A stretch of DNA of 64,000 bases. It comes from Flagellimonas taeanensis. Its GTDB lineage: Bacteria > Bacteroidota > Bacteroidia > Flavobacteriales > Flavobacteriaceae. A model generated the notes under the pieces. It made no database searches. It had not been told where the DNA came from and worked only from the letters and a program-made list of their open reading frames with translations. The translations under genes were made by a program, and so were the position numbers. Location of the stretch: NCBI RefSeq assembly GCF_003584105.1, contig NZ_QXFO01000024.1, positions 239,917-303,916 of the forward strand, given 5' to 3'. Below are positions 54,030 to 63,344 of this stretch, piece by piece; the first letter of the stretch is position 1, and each line of letters begins with the position of its first letter.

Positions 54030-54335
54030 ATGGCAGAGGAAAAACAGAAACAGATCAATATTGAATTGGACGAAAAGACCGCCGAGGGAACCTATTCCAA
54101 CTTGGCGATCATCAATCATTCCGTATCGGAGTTTGTGGTGGACTTTATCAGCATGATGCCTGGTGCGCCAAAGGCGAAGGTGAAGAGCCGAATCATCCTG
54201 ACACCCCAGCACGCCAAGAAATTTTTGAAAGCGCTGAACGACAATGTAGCCCGGTTTGAAAAGACCCACGGACCCATCAAGGATTATGAGCAACCTGCTA
54301 TTCCCTTGAACTTCGGACCTACGGGAGAAGCATAA
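54030..54335 (+). CDS. DUF3467 family protein
   Basis: A 101-residue protein of unknown function, DUF3467 by pattern: INIELDEKTAEGTYSNLAIINHSVSEFVVDFISMMPGAPKAKVKSRIILTPQHAKKFLKALNDNVARFEKTHG. It has no signal or membrane segment. It follows rpoC closely, separated by a terminator, and in Bacteroidota this gene commonly sits there. Conserved position next to rpoC suggests a link with transcription, which is inference only. Confidence 0.9.
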   Translation: MAEEKQKQINIELDEKTAEGTYSNLAIINHSVSEFVVDFISMMPGAPKAKVKSRIILTPQHAKKFLKALNDNVARFEKTHGPIKDYEQPAIPLNFGPTGEA

Positions 54336-54366
54336 AAAAGCCCCAAACAAAGTTTGGGGCTTTTTA
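54335..54366. terminator. bidirectional terminator between DUF3467 and prfC
   Basis: AAAAAGCCCCAAAC-AAA-GTTTGGGGCTTTTT is a perfect 14-bp inverted repeat with A-run and T-run flanks, so it can end transcripts from both convergent genes. Confidence 0.93.
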
Positions 54367-54414
54367 TTTGTATTTATGTCAACCAACCTTTTTGAATTCC
54401 TTTTGATTTCAGTT

Positions 54415-56004
54415 TTATTCGAACTCCGAAGTAAAATGGAGTTTTACCGATGGGTATTTTTGTTGGGTCATCTGTAGGGAAAAAGGTGAGTCTGCCAAAA
54501 AGACCAGTTGTCCACGTTTGTCCGTGGCCAAAAACTTCTGCTTCACTCGTTTGAACTCGGCAAACTCTTCATTGTTTTTATCAGTGGGTTCCACCCAGCA
54601 CGCTTTGTGCACGGGGAAATTCTCATACGTGCACTTGGCCCCATATTCATGCTCCAAGCGGTATTGGATCACTTCATATTGCAAGGCCCCAACGGTACCT
54701 ATTACTTTTCTTCCGTTCAATTCCAAGGTGAACAACTGTGCCACGCCCTCGTCCATCAGCTGGTCAATGCCCTTGTACAATTGCTTGGCCTTCATGGGAT
54801 CGGCATTGTTGATGTACCTGAAATGTTCCGGGGAGAAACTAGGAATACCTTTGTAATGTAACTGTTCACCACTCGTCAACGTATCTCCGATCTTAAAGTT
54901 GCCCGTATCGTGCAACCCGACAATATCACCAGGATAGGAAATGTCCACAATTTCCTTTTTTTCGGCAAAAAAGGCATTGGGGCTGGAGAACTTCAATTTT
55001 TTGTCGTGCCGTACATGGAGGTAAGGAGTGTTCCGTTCAAAAGTACCGGAAACCACTTTGATAAAGGCAAGTCGGTCCCGATGCTTGGGATCCATATTGG
55101 CATGGATCTTAAACACAAAACCCGAAAACTCCTTTTCATTGGCTTTGACCAAACGCTCTTCCGCCATTTTTGCCCGAGGTGATGGGGCAATCTCCACAAA
55201 ACAGTCCAATAGCTCCCGGACGCCAAAATTGTTCAGGGCCGAACCGAAAAAGACAGGTTGCTGTAGCCCTTTTAAATAGGTCTCGGTATCAAAGGGAGGG
55301 TACACGCCGTTGACCAATTCCAAATTGTCACGTAGGTTTTCTGCGGCCTTTGTGCCAATGATCTTTTCCAACTCAGGGCTGTCCAGATTATCGAAGGCGA
55401 TGGTCTCTTCGATATTTTTTTTGCTGCTGCCGCTAAAAAGGTTGATGTTCTTCTCGTAGATGTTGTAGATTCCCTTGAAATCATATCCCATGCCGATGGG
55501 AAAACTCAGAGGAGTGACGGACAGCCCCAATTTTTGTTCCACCTCGTCCAAAAGGTCAAAGGCATCTTTTCCTTCCCGATCCAATTTGTTGATGAAGACA
55601 ATCATGGGGATGTTGCGCATACGACATACCTCTACCAACTTCTCCGTTTGTTCCTCCACACCCTTCGCCACATCGATGACGACGATCACACTGTCCACAG
55701 CGGTCAGCGTCCTAAAGGTGTCCTCGGCAAAATCCTTGTGTCCGGGAGTGTCCAGAATGTTGATTTTCTTGTCCTTATAGATAAAGGCCAACACGGAAGT
55801 GGCCACGGAAATTCCCCTTTGGCGCTCTATTTCCATAAAGTCACTGGTGGCGGATTTCTTGATCTTGTTGCTTTTCACGGCACCGGCCTCTTGGATGGCC
55901 CCCCCGAACAAGAGCAGTTTTTCCGTAAGTGTCGTTTTTCCCGCATCAGGGTGGGAGATGATCCCAAATGTCCTTCGTCTATTTATTTCCCTTTCAAAAT
56001 CCAT
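54415..56004 (-). CDS. prfC: peptide chain release factor 3
   Basis: A 529-residue translational GTPase that recycles RF1/RF2 from the ribosome. G1 is SHPDAGKT (17-24), G2/G3 lie in QRGISVATSVLAF and LDTPGHKDFAEDTFRTL, and G4 is NKLDREGKD. The C-terminal part with VGALQYEVIQYRLEHEYGAKC separates it from EF-G. I use the ATG at 56004 (MDFEREINRRRTFGIIS), not one 45 bp further upstream. Divergent from the surface-protein gene 406 bp away. Confidence 0.96.
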   Translation of the reverse strand: MDFEREINRRRTFGIISHPDAGKTTLTEKLLLFGGAIQEAGAVKSNKIKKSATSDFMEIERQRGISVATSVLAFIYKDKKINILDTPGHKDFAEDTFRTLTAVDSVIVVIDVAKGVEEQTEKLVEVCRMRNIPMIVFINKLDREGKDAFDLLDEVEQKLGLSVTPLSFPIGMGYDFKGIYNIYEKNINLFSGSSKKNIEETIAFDNLDSPELEKIIGTKAAENLRDNLELVNGVYPPFDTETYLKGLQQPVFFGSALNNFGVRELLDCFVEIAPSPRAKMAEERLVKANEKEFSGFVFKIHANMDPKHRDRLAFIKVVSGTFERNTPYLHVRHDKKLKFSSPNAFFAEKKEIVDISYPGDIVGLHDTGNFKIGDTLTSGEQLHYKGIPSFSPEHFRYINNADPMKAKQLYKGIDQLMDEGVAQLFTLELNGRKVIGTVGALQYEVIQYRLEHEYGAKCTYENFPVHKACWVEPTDKNNEEFAEFKRVKQKFLATDKRGQLVFLADSPFSLQMTQQKYPSVKLHFTSEFE

Positions 56005-56410
56005 CAACAAAAATTTCGGCAAAAATAGGGGAATTATATGTTTCAGCACTCATTTTGTAAGAGATATCCCATTGTTGATATCATTGGAAAAAAATGCGTG
56101 GACAAAGACCGGTTAGATCGAAAAGAAAAGTAATTTCAGCCTGTTTTTTAGCAGGCTCTCCTTTGGGTTTGTGTCGTACATTCTATTGACGAAAACAGCA
56201 ATAGATCATAAATGGGTATCTAATAATGAGGAATGCGCCTTTTATCGAGAAAAATAGGAGGTGAGCCCCAAAAACTTTAATTATGTGACCATTTTGTATG
56301 GACATGTGTCGAAGGGACTAGAATACAAAAAATAAGAAAACCCCAATTTTCTTACGCATACGAGAACTACTACAGGCCATGGTGATTAGTTGACCAAAAC
56401 TTAATCATTT
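56005..56410. other. 406-bp intergenic region between prfC and the repeat-protein gene
   Basis: AT-rich spacer with no open frame I trust. A short hairpin AGCCTG-TTTTTTAG-CAGGCT lies at 56138-56157, without a clear T-run after it. I found no TAnnTTTG box on either strand near the two divergent starts, so the promoters are unidentified. Confidence 0.6.
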
Positions 56411-59400
56411 ATGGAGAACATTACTTTTGAGCGGGCACCACGTGGAGTAGTCCGTAGTATTTTATTCATAACCATTTGTTTGATTTTCGAATCAACTTCA
56501 GCGTATGGCAAAGCCTTAACACCAGTGGCAACTGACCATCATACAAGTGTTCTTAAAATCGCCCCTGTTTATTCTAACGGCGTAGATCAATCTAAAGCAG
56601 AATATAGCTTTTATGGTTTTTTGGAAATTTTTGATTATAGTCTCGTTAATATAACAAATTTTACAACGGATTGTGATGGAGACGGTGTTAGTTGTGATCA
56701 GGAAGCCAAGGACGGAACCGACCCCAACGATCCCTGTGATTTCATATTGGCACATCAGGATTGTGAACCTTCTGACAATTGGAAAAAGGATGACTGTGAT
56801 GGTGATGGCGTGACCAATGGCAAGGAGAAAGAGGATGGTACAGATCCATTGGACCTTTGTGATTTTATATTGGCGCATCAAAATTGTTCCCTATCCGACA
56901 AATGGAAGAAAGAAGATTGTGACGGAGATGGTGTGACCAACGGTAAGGAGAAAGAGGATGGCACCGACCCGTTGGATCCCTGTGATTTTATATTGGCGCA
57001 TCAAAACTGCTCCCCTTCCGATAAGTGGAAAAAAGAGGATTGTGATGGCGATGGCGTAAGCAATGGCCAAGAGAAGGAAGATGGAACCGACCCGTTGGAT
57101 TCTTGTGATTTTGTGTTGGAGCATCAGGATTGTGAACCTTCTGACAAGTGGAAAAAAGAAGACTGTGATGGTGATGGCGTGAGCAATGGGCAGGAGAAAG
57201 AAGATGGCACCGATCCATTGGATCCCTGTGATTTTGTTTTGGAGCATCAGGATTGTGAACCTTCGGACAAGTGGAAGAAGGAAGATTGTGACGGCGATGG
57301 CGTGAGCAATGGGCAGGAGAAAGAAGATGGCACCGATCCATTGGATCCCTGTGATTTTGTTTTGGAGCATCAGGATTGTGAACCTTCGGACAAGTGGAAG
57401 AAGGAAGATTGTGACGGCGATGGCGTAAGCAATGGCCAAGAGAATGAAGATGGAACCGACCCGTTGGATTCTTGTGATTTTGTGTTGGAGCATCAGGATT
57501 GTGAACCTTCCGACAAGTGGAAAAAGGAAGACTGTGATGGTGATGGTGTGACCAATGAAGACGAAAAAGAGGACGGTACAGATCCGTTGGATCCTTGCGA
57601 CTATAAACCAGAGAGTGTCACCTTGCCACAAAGTGGCGATTACCTTGATGCTGATTGTGATGGTGACGGTGTTACCAATGAAGATGAGGAAAAGGATGGA
57701 ACGGACCCCCAGGATCCCTGTAGCTTTGTATTGGGCAGCCAAACAGTGGACCCATCTTCTACATGGAATGCATCGGATTGTGATGGAGATGGAGTGACCA
57801 ATGAAGACGAAAAAGAGGACGGAACCGATCCGTTGGATCCTTGTGACTATAAACCAGAGAGTGTGACCTTGCCGCAAAGTGGCGATTACCTCACTGCAGA
57901 TTGTGATGGTGACGGTGTTACCAATGAAGATGAGGAAAAAGATGGAACGGACCCCCAGGATCCCTGTAGCTTTGTATTGGGCAGCCAAACCATGGACCCA
58001 TCTTCTACATGGAATGCATCGGATTGTGATGGTGATGGTGTGACCAACGAAGACGAAAAAGAGGACGGTACAGATCCGTTGGATCCTTGTGACTATAAAC
58101 CAGAGAGTGTGACCTTGCCGCAAAGTGGCGATTACCTCACTGCAGATTGTGATGGTGACGGTGTTACCAATGAGGATGAGGAAAAGGATGGAACGGACCC
58201 ACAGGACCCCTGTAGCTTTGTATTGGGCAGCCAAACCGTGGACCCATCTTCTACATGGAATGCATCGGATTGTGACGGTGATGGTGTGACCAACGAAGAC
58301 GAAAAAGAGGACGGTACCAATCCGTTGGATCCTTGTGATTACAATCCAGATAGTATTACGTTGACCCCTTCTGCAGATTGGGAGGCCTTGGATTGTGATG
58401 ATGATGGCAATCCAAATGGGACCGACCCTGATCCATTGGTGGCGACCGCAAGGGATGATTCGGGTTCGACCCCTGCACTTACCGAAGTGGCCATCAATAT
58501 TTTAGAAAACGATGATTATCTTCCAAACGATGATGGAAATAACCTAGGTGTGACCAGTTTGTCCAGAATAGGAGGAAATGCCTTGGGTACTGTTACTTTT
58601 GATGCGGAAACAGGTTTGATGACCTATACTCCGGTAGTATCTGAGTCCAATACCACGGTCACTGTTATCTATGAAGTTTGTAATGTGCTGCCAGACCCAA
58701 GTGTCTGTGCTTCAGCAACAGTTTATATCCAAGTCGGTGCAAATACCATCGATGCGGTGGATGATTCCTTTATCGCTGATGGCGAGACTGGTGGCGTAAT
58801 CCCGGACAGCAATGTATTGTCCAATGATACCTTGAACGGGGAGACGCTCGACCTTTCGGATGTGATCCTGACCTCCACACCAACGGATGTGTTGACCATC
58901 AACCCTGATGGTAGCGTGAACGTGGAACCTGGAACTGCCGATGGCACGTACACCATTGACTATACCATCTGCGAAGCGGCCAATGTGGACAACTGTGACA
59001 CGGCCACAGTGACCGTTGAGGTGAGTTCTGGCATGGGCAGCATCATCGATGCGGTGGACGATTCCTTTACCGCTGATGGCGAGACTGGTGGCGTAATCCC
59101 TGACAGCAATGTATTGTCCAACGATACCTTGAACGGGGAGACGCTCGACCTTTCGGATGTGATCATGACCTCCACACCAACGGATGTGTTGACCATCAAC
59201 CCTGACGGTAGCGTGAGCGTGGAACCTGGAACTGCCGATGGCACGTACACCATCGACTATACCATCTGTGAAGCGGCCAATGTGGGCAACTGCGACACGG
59301 CCACAGTGACCGTTGAGGTGAGCTCTGGCATGGGCAATATCATCGATGCGGTGGACGATTCCTATACCGCGTATGGTGGAACGGGTGGGGTAATTCCTGA

Positions 59401-59920
59401 CAGCAACGTATTGTCCAACGATACCTTGAACGGAGAGACGCTCGACCTTTCGGATGTGATCCTGACCTCTACGCCAACAAACGTGTTGACCATCAACCCT
59501 GACGGTAGCGTGAGCGTGGCCCCTGGTACGGAATCGGGAGCATATACCATCGACTATACCATCTGTGAAGCGGCCGACACCGGCAATTGTGATACGGCCA
59601 CGGTAACGGTAATTGTTGTTAATATCGAAGTGAACCAAATGCTGACACCCAATGGGGATTTAAAAAATGACTTTTTATTCATCAGAGGTGTCAACTTTAT
59701 AAAATCCAGCACGATTAAAATATTTAACCGTTGGGGTACCTTGGTCTATGAAGGAAAAGATTACGACAACGTCAGAAATGTGTTTGATGGTCGCGTCAGG
59801 GGCAAGTCAGCTTTGAATGCGAACGATTATCTTCCTGCCGGGGTGTATTTTTATATCTTTAATTATGAAACGGCGGAAGGAAGTTTTACGGACTCCGAAT
59901 ACATATACATAAGCAGGTAA
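56411..59920 (+). CDS. T9SS type B sorting-domain surface protein with Ca-binding (TSP3-like) repeats
   Basis: A 1169-residue exported protein. Residues 1-35 carry a long signal peptide (hydrophobic core SILFITICLIFESTSAYG). From residue 87, fourteen units of exactly 41 residues follow, each starting DCDGDGV and holding an EF-hand/TSP3-like DxDxDG calcium loop plus DGTDPxDPC; a degenerate unit 15 starts at 661. Residues about 675-780 form a tandem-domain (Ig/cadherin-like) unit with a LENDDY motif, and three 99-residue copies (from 781, 880, 979) follow. The end (about 1073-1169, NQMLTPNGDLKNDF ... IKIFNRWGTLVYEG ... YLPAGVYFYIF) is the type B sorting domain of T9SS cargo. It is probably surface-bound through the PorP/SprF partner. 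Confidence 0.92.
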   Translation: MENITFERAPRGVVRSILFITICLIFESTSAYGKALTPVATDHHTSVLKIAPVYSNGVDQSKAEYSFYGFLEIFDYSLVNITNFTTDCDGDGVSCDQEAKDGTDPNDPCDFILAHQDCEPSDNWKKDDCDGDGVTNGKEKEDGTDPLDLCDFILAHQNCSLSDKWKKEDCDGDGVTNGKEKEDGTDPLDPCDFILAHQNCSPSDKWKKEDCDGDGVSNGQEKEDGTDPLDSCDFVLEHQDCEPSDKWKKEDCDGDGVSNGQEKEDGTDPLDPCDFVLEHQDCEPSDKWKKEDCDGDGVSNGQEKEDGTDPLDPCDFVLEHQDCEPSDKWKKEDCDGDGVSNGQENEDGTDPLDSCDFVLEHQDCEPSDKWKKEDCDGDGVTNEDEKEDGTDPLDPCDYKPESVTLPQSGDYLDADCDGDGVTNEDEEKDGTDPQDPCSFVLGSQTVDPSSTWNASDCDGDGVTNEDEKEDGTDPLDPCDYKPESVTLPQSGDYLTADCDGDGVTNEDEEKDGTDPQDPCSFVLGSQTMDPSSTWNASDCDGDGVTNEDEKEDGTDPLDPCDYKPESVTLPQSGDYLTADCDGDGVTNEDEEKDGTDPQDPCSFVLGSQTVDPSSTWNASDCDGDGVTNEDEKEDGTNPLDPCDYNPDSITLTPSADWEALDCDDDGNPNGTDPDPLVATARDDSGSTPALTEVAINILENDDYLPNDDGNNLGVTSLSRIGGNALGTVTFDAETGLMTYTPVVSESNTTVTVIYEVCNVLPDPSVCASATVYIQVGANTIDAVDDSFIADGETGGVIPDSNVLSNDTLNGETLDLSDVILTSTPTDVLTINPDGSVNVEPGTADGTYTIDYTICEAANVDNCDTATVTVEVSSGMGSIIDAVDDSFTADGETGGVIPDSNVLSNDTLNGETLDLSDVIMTSTPTDVLTINPDGSVSVEPGTADGTYTIDYTICEAANVGNCDTATVTVEVSSGMGNIIDAVDDSYTAYGGTGGVIPDSNVLSNDTLNGETLDLSDVILTSTPTNVLTINPDGSVSVAPGTESGAYTIDYTICEAADTGNCDTATVTVIVVNIEVNQMLTPNGDLKNDFLFIRGVNFIKSSTIKIFNRWGTLVYEGKDYDNVRNVFDGRVRGKSALNANDYLPAGVYFYIFNYETAEGSFTDSEYIYISR
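56669..58390 (+). repeat. 14 tandem 123-bp (41-aa) repeats
   Basis: Fourteen codon-in-phase units of exactly 123 bp fill 1722 bp. Units 1-7 are one family (AHQ/EHQ and DC tail), units 8-13 are three copies of an alternating pair (246 bp: SVTLPQSGDYL tail then GSQTVDPSSTW tail), and unit 14 is diverged. Conserved Asp, Gly and a Cys pair recur in each unit. Confidence 0.97.
58751..59635 (+). repeat. three 297-bp (99-aa) tandem repeats
   Basis: Copies start at 58751, 59048 and 59345. Each begins DAVDDS and contains VIPDSNVLSNDTLNGETLDL and TYTIDYTICEAA. Copies 1 and 2 are almost identical at DNA level; the third is more diverged at its 3' end where it meets the sorting domain. Confidence 0.95.
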
Positions 59921-59933
59921 CACTATAGATAGA

Positions 59934-60881
59934 ATGATAAAAAAGAGTTTTTTAATTCCGTTTTTGTTCATTGGAATAACATTTCAGGGCCTCATGGCCC
60001 AGCAAGATGCGCAGTACACGCAATATATGTACAACACCATGAGTGTGAACCCTGCTTATGCCGGATCTAGGGGACAGTTGAGCTTTGCCGGACTGTACCG
60101 CTCCCAGTGGGTAGGTTTGGACGGCGCACCTGAGACCTTTACATTGAACCTTCACTCCCCAATCAGGAACAGCAGGTTGGGGTACGGCATATCCATCGTA
60201 AATGATAACATAGGGGATGGTGTGGTGCAGGAAACGTATTTGGATGCAGCCATATCCTATACCATACAAGTGGCCATGGACGCCAAGTTGTCCTTCGGGT
60301 TGAAGTTGGGCGGAAACATGCTCAGTCTGGATTTTAATGGCCTTAGGAATTTTGACGAAGAAGTGGTGAGCCAGGACAATATCGATAACAAGTTCAACCC
60401 AAATTTTGGATTGGGTGTGTACTATCATACAGATCGATTTTATGCAGGCTTGTCCGCACCAAATGTCTTGGAGTCCGAATACTTCGACAATGATAATTCA
60501 GATGGGTCGGTCAATTTTCAATCCGCGGAGCGGATTAACCTTTACTTGATTACTGGTTATGTGTTCGATATGGGCCCCGATCTGAAGTTCAAGCCAGCTT
60601 TGCTGACCAAGGCTGTTGGAGGGGCACCCTTGCAGGTCGATCTATCGGCCAGCTTTCTGTTTGCCGATAAGTTCAGCTTTGGTGCTGCTTACCGCTGGGA
60701 TGCCGCTCTGAGCGGTTTGGTAGGTTTTCAGCTAACGGAACAGCTTATGGTAGGTCTAGCCTACGACAGGGAGACCACGGAATTGGGTGGGGCCCAGTTC
60801 AACGATGGATCGTTTGAGATATTCCTGAGATTGGAGCTATTGAAGAGATTTCAAAGAACCGTGTCACCAAGATTCTTTTAA
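59934..60881 (+). CDS. PorP/SprF family type IX secretion membrane protein
   Basis: A 315-residue outer-membrane protein of the PorP/SprF family. A signal peptide (about 1-22) is followed by the family's start, QDAQYTQYMYNTMSVNPAYAGSRG, and a beta-barrel pattern that ends in an aromatic strand (LELLKRFQRTVSPRFF). In Flavobacterium johnsoniae, SprF-type proteins partner with a particular large T9SS cargo and are encoded directly downstream of it. The cargo gene here ends 13 bp upstream, so this is probably its dedicated partner. Confidence 0.93.
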   Translation: MIKKSFLIPFLFIGITFQGLMAQQDAQYTQYMYNTMSVNPAYAGSRGQLSFAGLYRSQWVGLDGAPETFTLNLHSPIRNSRLGYGISIVNDNIGDGVVQETYLDAAISYTIQVAMDAKLSFGLKLGGNMLSLDFNGLRNFDEEVVSQDNIDNKFNPNFGLGVYYHTDRFYAGLSAPNVLESEYFDNDNSDGSVNFQSAERINLYLITGYVFDMGPDLKFKPALLTKAVGGAPLQVDLSASFLFADKFSFGAAYRWDAALSGLVGFQLTEQLMVGLAYDRETTELGGAQFNDGSFEIFLRLELLKRFQRTVSPRFF

Positions 60882-60893
60882 TACGGGTTAAGC

Positions 60894-62840
60894 ATGTTAA
60901 AAAGAGCACTCATACTTCTCATTGTATTTTCAGGATGTGTTGTCAATATGTCCGGACAGGATACCATTCAAGGCAAGCAACTCGAAAGGGTCATGGGAAG
61001 AGCGGACCAGCGTTACAATGAATATTCCTTCAGTCCGGCAATAGATATTTACAAAAAAGTGCTGGATAGGGGCTATGTTTCTTCGGACCTATTGAAGCGC
61101 TTGGGAAATTCATACTACTTCAATGCCAAGTACGCAGAGGCCGCTGCCATTTATAAGAGGATGGAAGAGACCTATCCCGATGAAATGGAAGTAGAGGATA
61201 TTTTCAGGTACGCACAAAGTTTAAAAACATTGGGCAATTACGAAGAAGCCTCCCGTTTGATGGCAGAGTTCAAACAGATGACATCCGTTGACCTCGACAT
61301 TGACGAGGACTATATGGCCAAGATCGAGAAGAATTCGGGAAGATACACCGTAAAACCGTTCGGCTATAATAGCAAATACTCCGATTTTGCCGCCTCTTAC
61401 TATGAAAAGGGACTCATTTTTGCCTCCGATAGGGACACTGGAAATTTGGCCAGATATAGACATACCTGGAACTCGAGGGACTTTTTGGACCTCTACAAGG
61501 TCGATGTGGACAGTGTGTCCAATGGTAGGGCCGTAAAGCTGGAAGGGGAAGTGAACACTAGGCTCCATGAATCTACATCTGTGGTGAGCAAGGATGGCAT
61601 GACCATGTACTTTACCCGCAACAATTTTATGGATGGCAGAAAGCGCAAGGATGAAGAAGGCATCATTCGCTTGAAGATCTATAGCGCGGAAAACATCAAT
61701 GGAGTGTGGACCAATATTACGGAACTCCCATTCAACAGTGATTCCTATTCCGTGGCACACCCTATGTTGAGCCCGGATGGGAAAAGACTTTATTTTGTTT
61801 CGGACATGCCCGGAAGTCTGGGTGAGTCGGACATATTTATGACGGAGATTATTGGCGATGGAACCTATGGTCCAATTGTCAACTTGGGCAAGAACATCAA
61901 TACCATGGCCCGAGAGACCTTTCCGTTCATCACCAAGGATGGGGTGCTGTACTTTTCTTCGGATGGACACCAAGGTCTGGGTGGATTGGACGTATTTGCA
62001 ACAAAGATTGCCTTTGATGAGTACGATCAGCCGGTGGTGAACGTGGGTAGACCCATCAACGGTCCCAATGACGATTTTTCCTTTATCTACAACATAGAGG
62101 ACAAGTCAGGCTATTTCTCTTCCAATAGGGAAGGAGGCGTGGGGGATGACGATATCTACCAATTCGTGGAGAACGAACCCTTGGTCTTGGATTGTCTTCA
62201 GGAAGTGACGGGAACCGTAAGGGACCGTATTTCCAATGAAGTGCTGGCCGGCGCCACTGTGATGGTCATCGATGAGGAAAACAGGGAAGTCTCGTCCACC
62301 ATAACCGACTCCAATGGAAACTATGTCCTTCAATTGGATTGCTCCAAAGGCAATTTTGTAAGGGCCTCAAGGGATGGTTATGTTCCTGCGGAGGAATACC
62401 TGAACAAATCCTACGGCAAGCCAAGGATCATTGATTTCTATCTGGAAAGGGATGTGATTACCGGAGGTTTTGGTGACGATTTGGCCAAACTGCTACAATT
62501 GAGTACGATTTATTTCGATTTGAATAAGTTCAATATACGGCCCGATGCAGAGATTGAGATACAGAAAGTAATTGTGGCCATGGAAAAGTACCCCAGCTTG
62601 AAGATCAAGGTGAATTCACATACCGATAGCCGAGGGAATGATGCCTATAACCTTTGGTTGTCACAAAAAAGAGCTGAATCGACGGTCAATTATATGATCT
62701 CCAAAGGAATACCAGCTGATAGATTACAAGGTGAAGGATTTGGGGAGACCCGATTGGTGAATGAATGTTTCAATGGTGTTCCCTGTTCCAGTGACCAGCA
62801 CCAATTGAACCGTAGATCGGAGTTCATCATATTTGAATGA
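60894..62840 (+). CDS. OmpA-family protein with TPR, PD40 and carboxypeptidase-regulatory-like domains
   Basis: A 648-residue exported protein. A signal peptide (about 1-22) is followed by TPR-like helices (about 38-110: NEYSFSPAIDIYKKVLDRGY, YYFNAKYAEAAAIYKRMEE), a beta-propeller of PD40 type (about 160-420, with SPDGKRLYFVSDMPGSLGESDIFM and ITKDGVLYFSSDGHQGLGGLD), a CarboxypepD-reg-like unit (about 436-490) and an OmpA C-terminal peptidoglycan-binding domain (from about 540: YFDLNKFNIRPDAEIEIQKV, NSHTDSRGNDAYNLWLSQKRAEST). It anchors to peptidoglycan. It follows the PorP/SprF gene by 12 bp and is the third gene of the surface operon; a terminator follows. Confidence 0.92.
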   Translation: MLKRALILLIVFSGCVVNMSGQDTIQGKQLERVMGRADQRYNEYSFSPAIDIYKKVLDRGYVSSDLLKRLGNSYYFNAKYAEAAAIYKRMEETYPDEMEVEDIFRYAQSLKTLGNYEEASRLMAEFKQMTSVDLDIDEDYMAKIEKNSGRYTVKPFGYNSKYSDFAASYYEKGLIFASDRDTGNLARYRHTWNSRDFLDLYKVDVDSVSNGRAVKLEGEVNTRLHESTSVVSKDGMTMYFTRNNFMDGRKRKDEEGIIRLKIYSAENINGVWTNITELPFNSDSYSVAHPMLSPDGKRLYFVSDMPGSLGESDIFMTEIIGDGTYGPIVNLGKNINTMARETFPFITKDGVLYFSSDGHQGLGGLDVFATKIAFDEYDQPVVNVGRPINGPNDDFSFIYNIEDKSGYFSSNREGGVGDDDIYQFVENEPLVLDCLQEVTGTVRDRISNEVLAGATVMVIDEENREVSSTITDSNGNYVLQLDCSKGNFVRASRDGYVPAEEYLNKSYGKPRIIDFYLERDVITGGFGDDLAKLLQLSTIYFDLNKFNIRPDAEIEIQKVIVAMEKYPSLKIKVNSHTDSRGNDAYNLWLSQKRAESTVNYMISKGIPADRLQGEGFGETRLVNECFNGVPCSSDQHQLNRRSEFIIFE

Positions 62841-63344
62841 TTATAAGCCTGCTAGACGGGCGTCGGACATGCGAATGAGTCACTTATCTAGGGCTTGTTC
62901 GCATGTTTTTTAGTATATAAGGATAGCCATTTCCTGTTCTTCGAAATAAAATGGCACCTCATCCAAAAATTGGAAGGTTTAATGGATTTCACAAGTCAGC
63001 ACAGTTCACTTGTAACTCATGAGGTTCATGAACGGGGCATTTTTTTAAAGTTTATGTAATCCTTTTCGTATGAGGATGAGTTTCTCGTAACCGTTATCTG
63101 TACTGCTTTCATCGATAAACGGGTTTTCAAAATCACAGTTTTTGGGGTGTAACCTCAAAATTCGAGGACTATACAGTTGGATATAGGGTATACACAACAA
63201 ATATTTTCCGCTGCTGAATGTAGGGGTAATTTTGTACTGTGCTGTAAAATGCAACGCGCTGAATTAAAGCAAAGCAAGACCGAGATACACTACTGAAGCA
63301 ATAAAAACAAAAGACATTACCGACCTTCAACTAATAACAACCTC
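62841..63344. other. 504-bp intergenic region between OmpA-family gene and collagen-like gene
   Basis: It holds the terminator at 62867-62911 and a TAATTTTG -7 candidate at 63227-63234 (no TTG at the proper distance), about 110 bp before the collagen-like ATG. A 69-codon minus-strand frame at 63045-63254 shows no recognisable domain. Nothing else is supported. Confidence 0.6.
62867..62911 (+). terminator. terminator after surface operon
   Basis: ACATGCGAA (62867-62875) and TTCGCATGT (62898-62906) form a 9-bp stem with a 22-nt loop, followed by TTTTTT. The loop is long, but the T-run is good. Confidence 0.75.

Noticed and set aside
56891..58234. A 447-codon antisense open frame across the calcium-repeat region
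   Set aside because: It mirrors the 123-bp periodicity of the sense gene and is an artefact of repeated codons without stops on the other strand. The sense product has signal peptide, domains and sorting signal.
56669..58390. Regular 123-bp repeats as a satellite or CRISPR-like array
   Set aside because: The period is a multiple of three, the frame is open and the translation is a clear calcium-loop repeat, so it is protein coding.
58712..59638. A 308-codon antisense frame over the 297-bp repeats
   Set aside because: Same cause as above; no domain is recognisable.
63045..63254. A 69-codon minus-strand frame in the spacer before the collagen-like gene
   Set aside because: No signal peptide, no motif, no promoter or terminator around it. 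It cannot be excluded as a small gene but is not supported.
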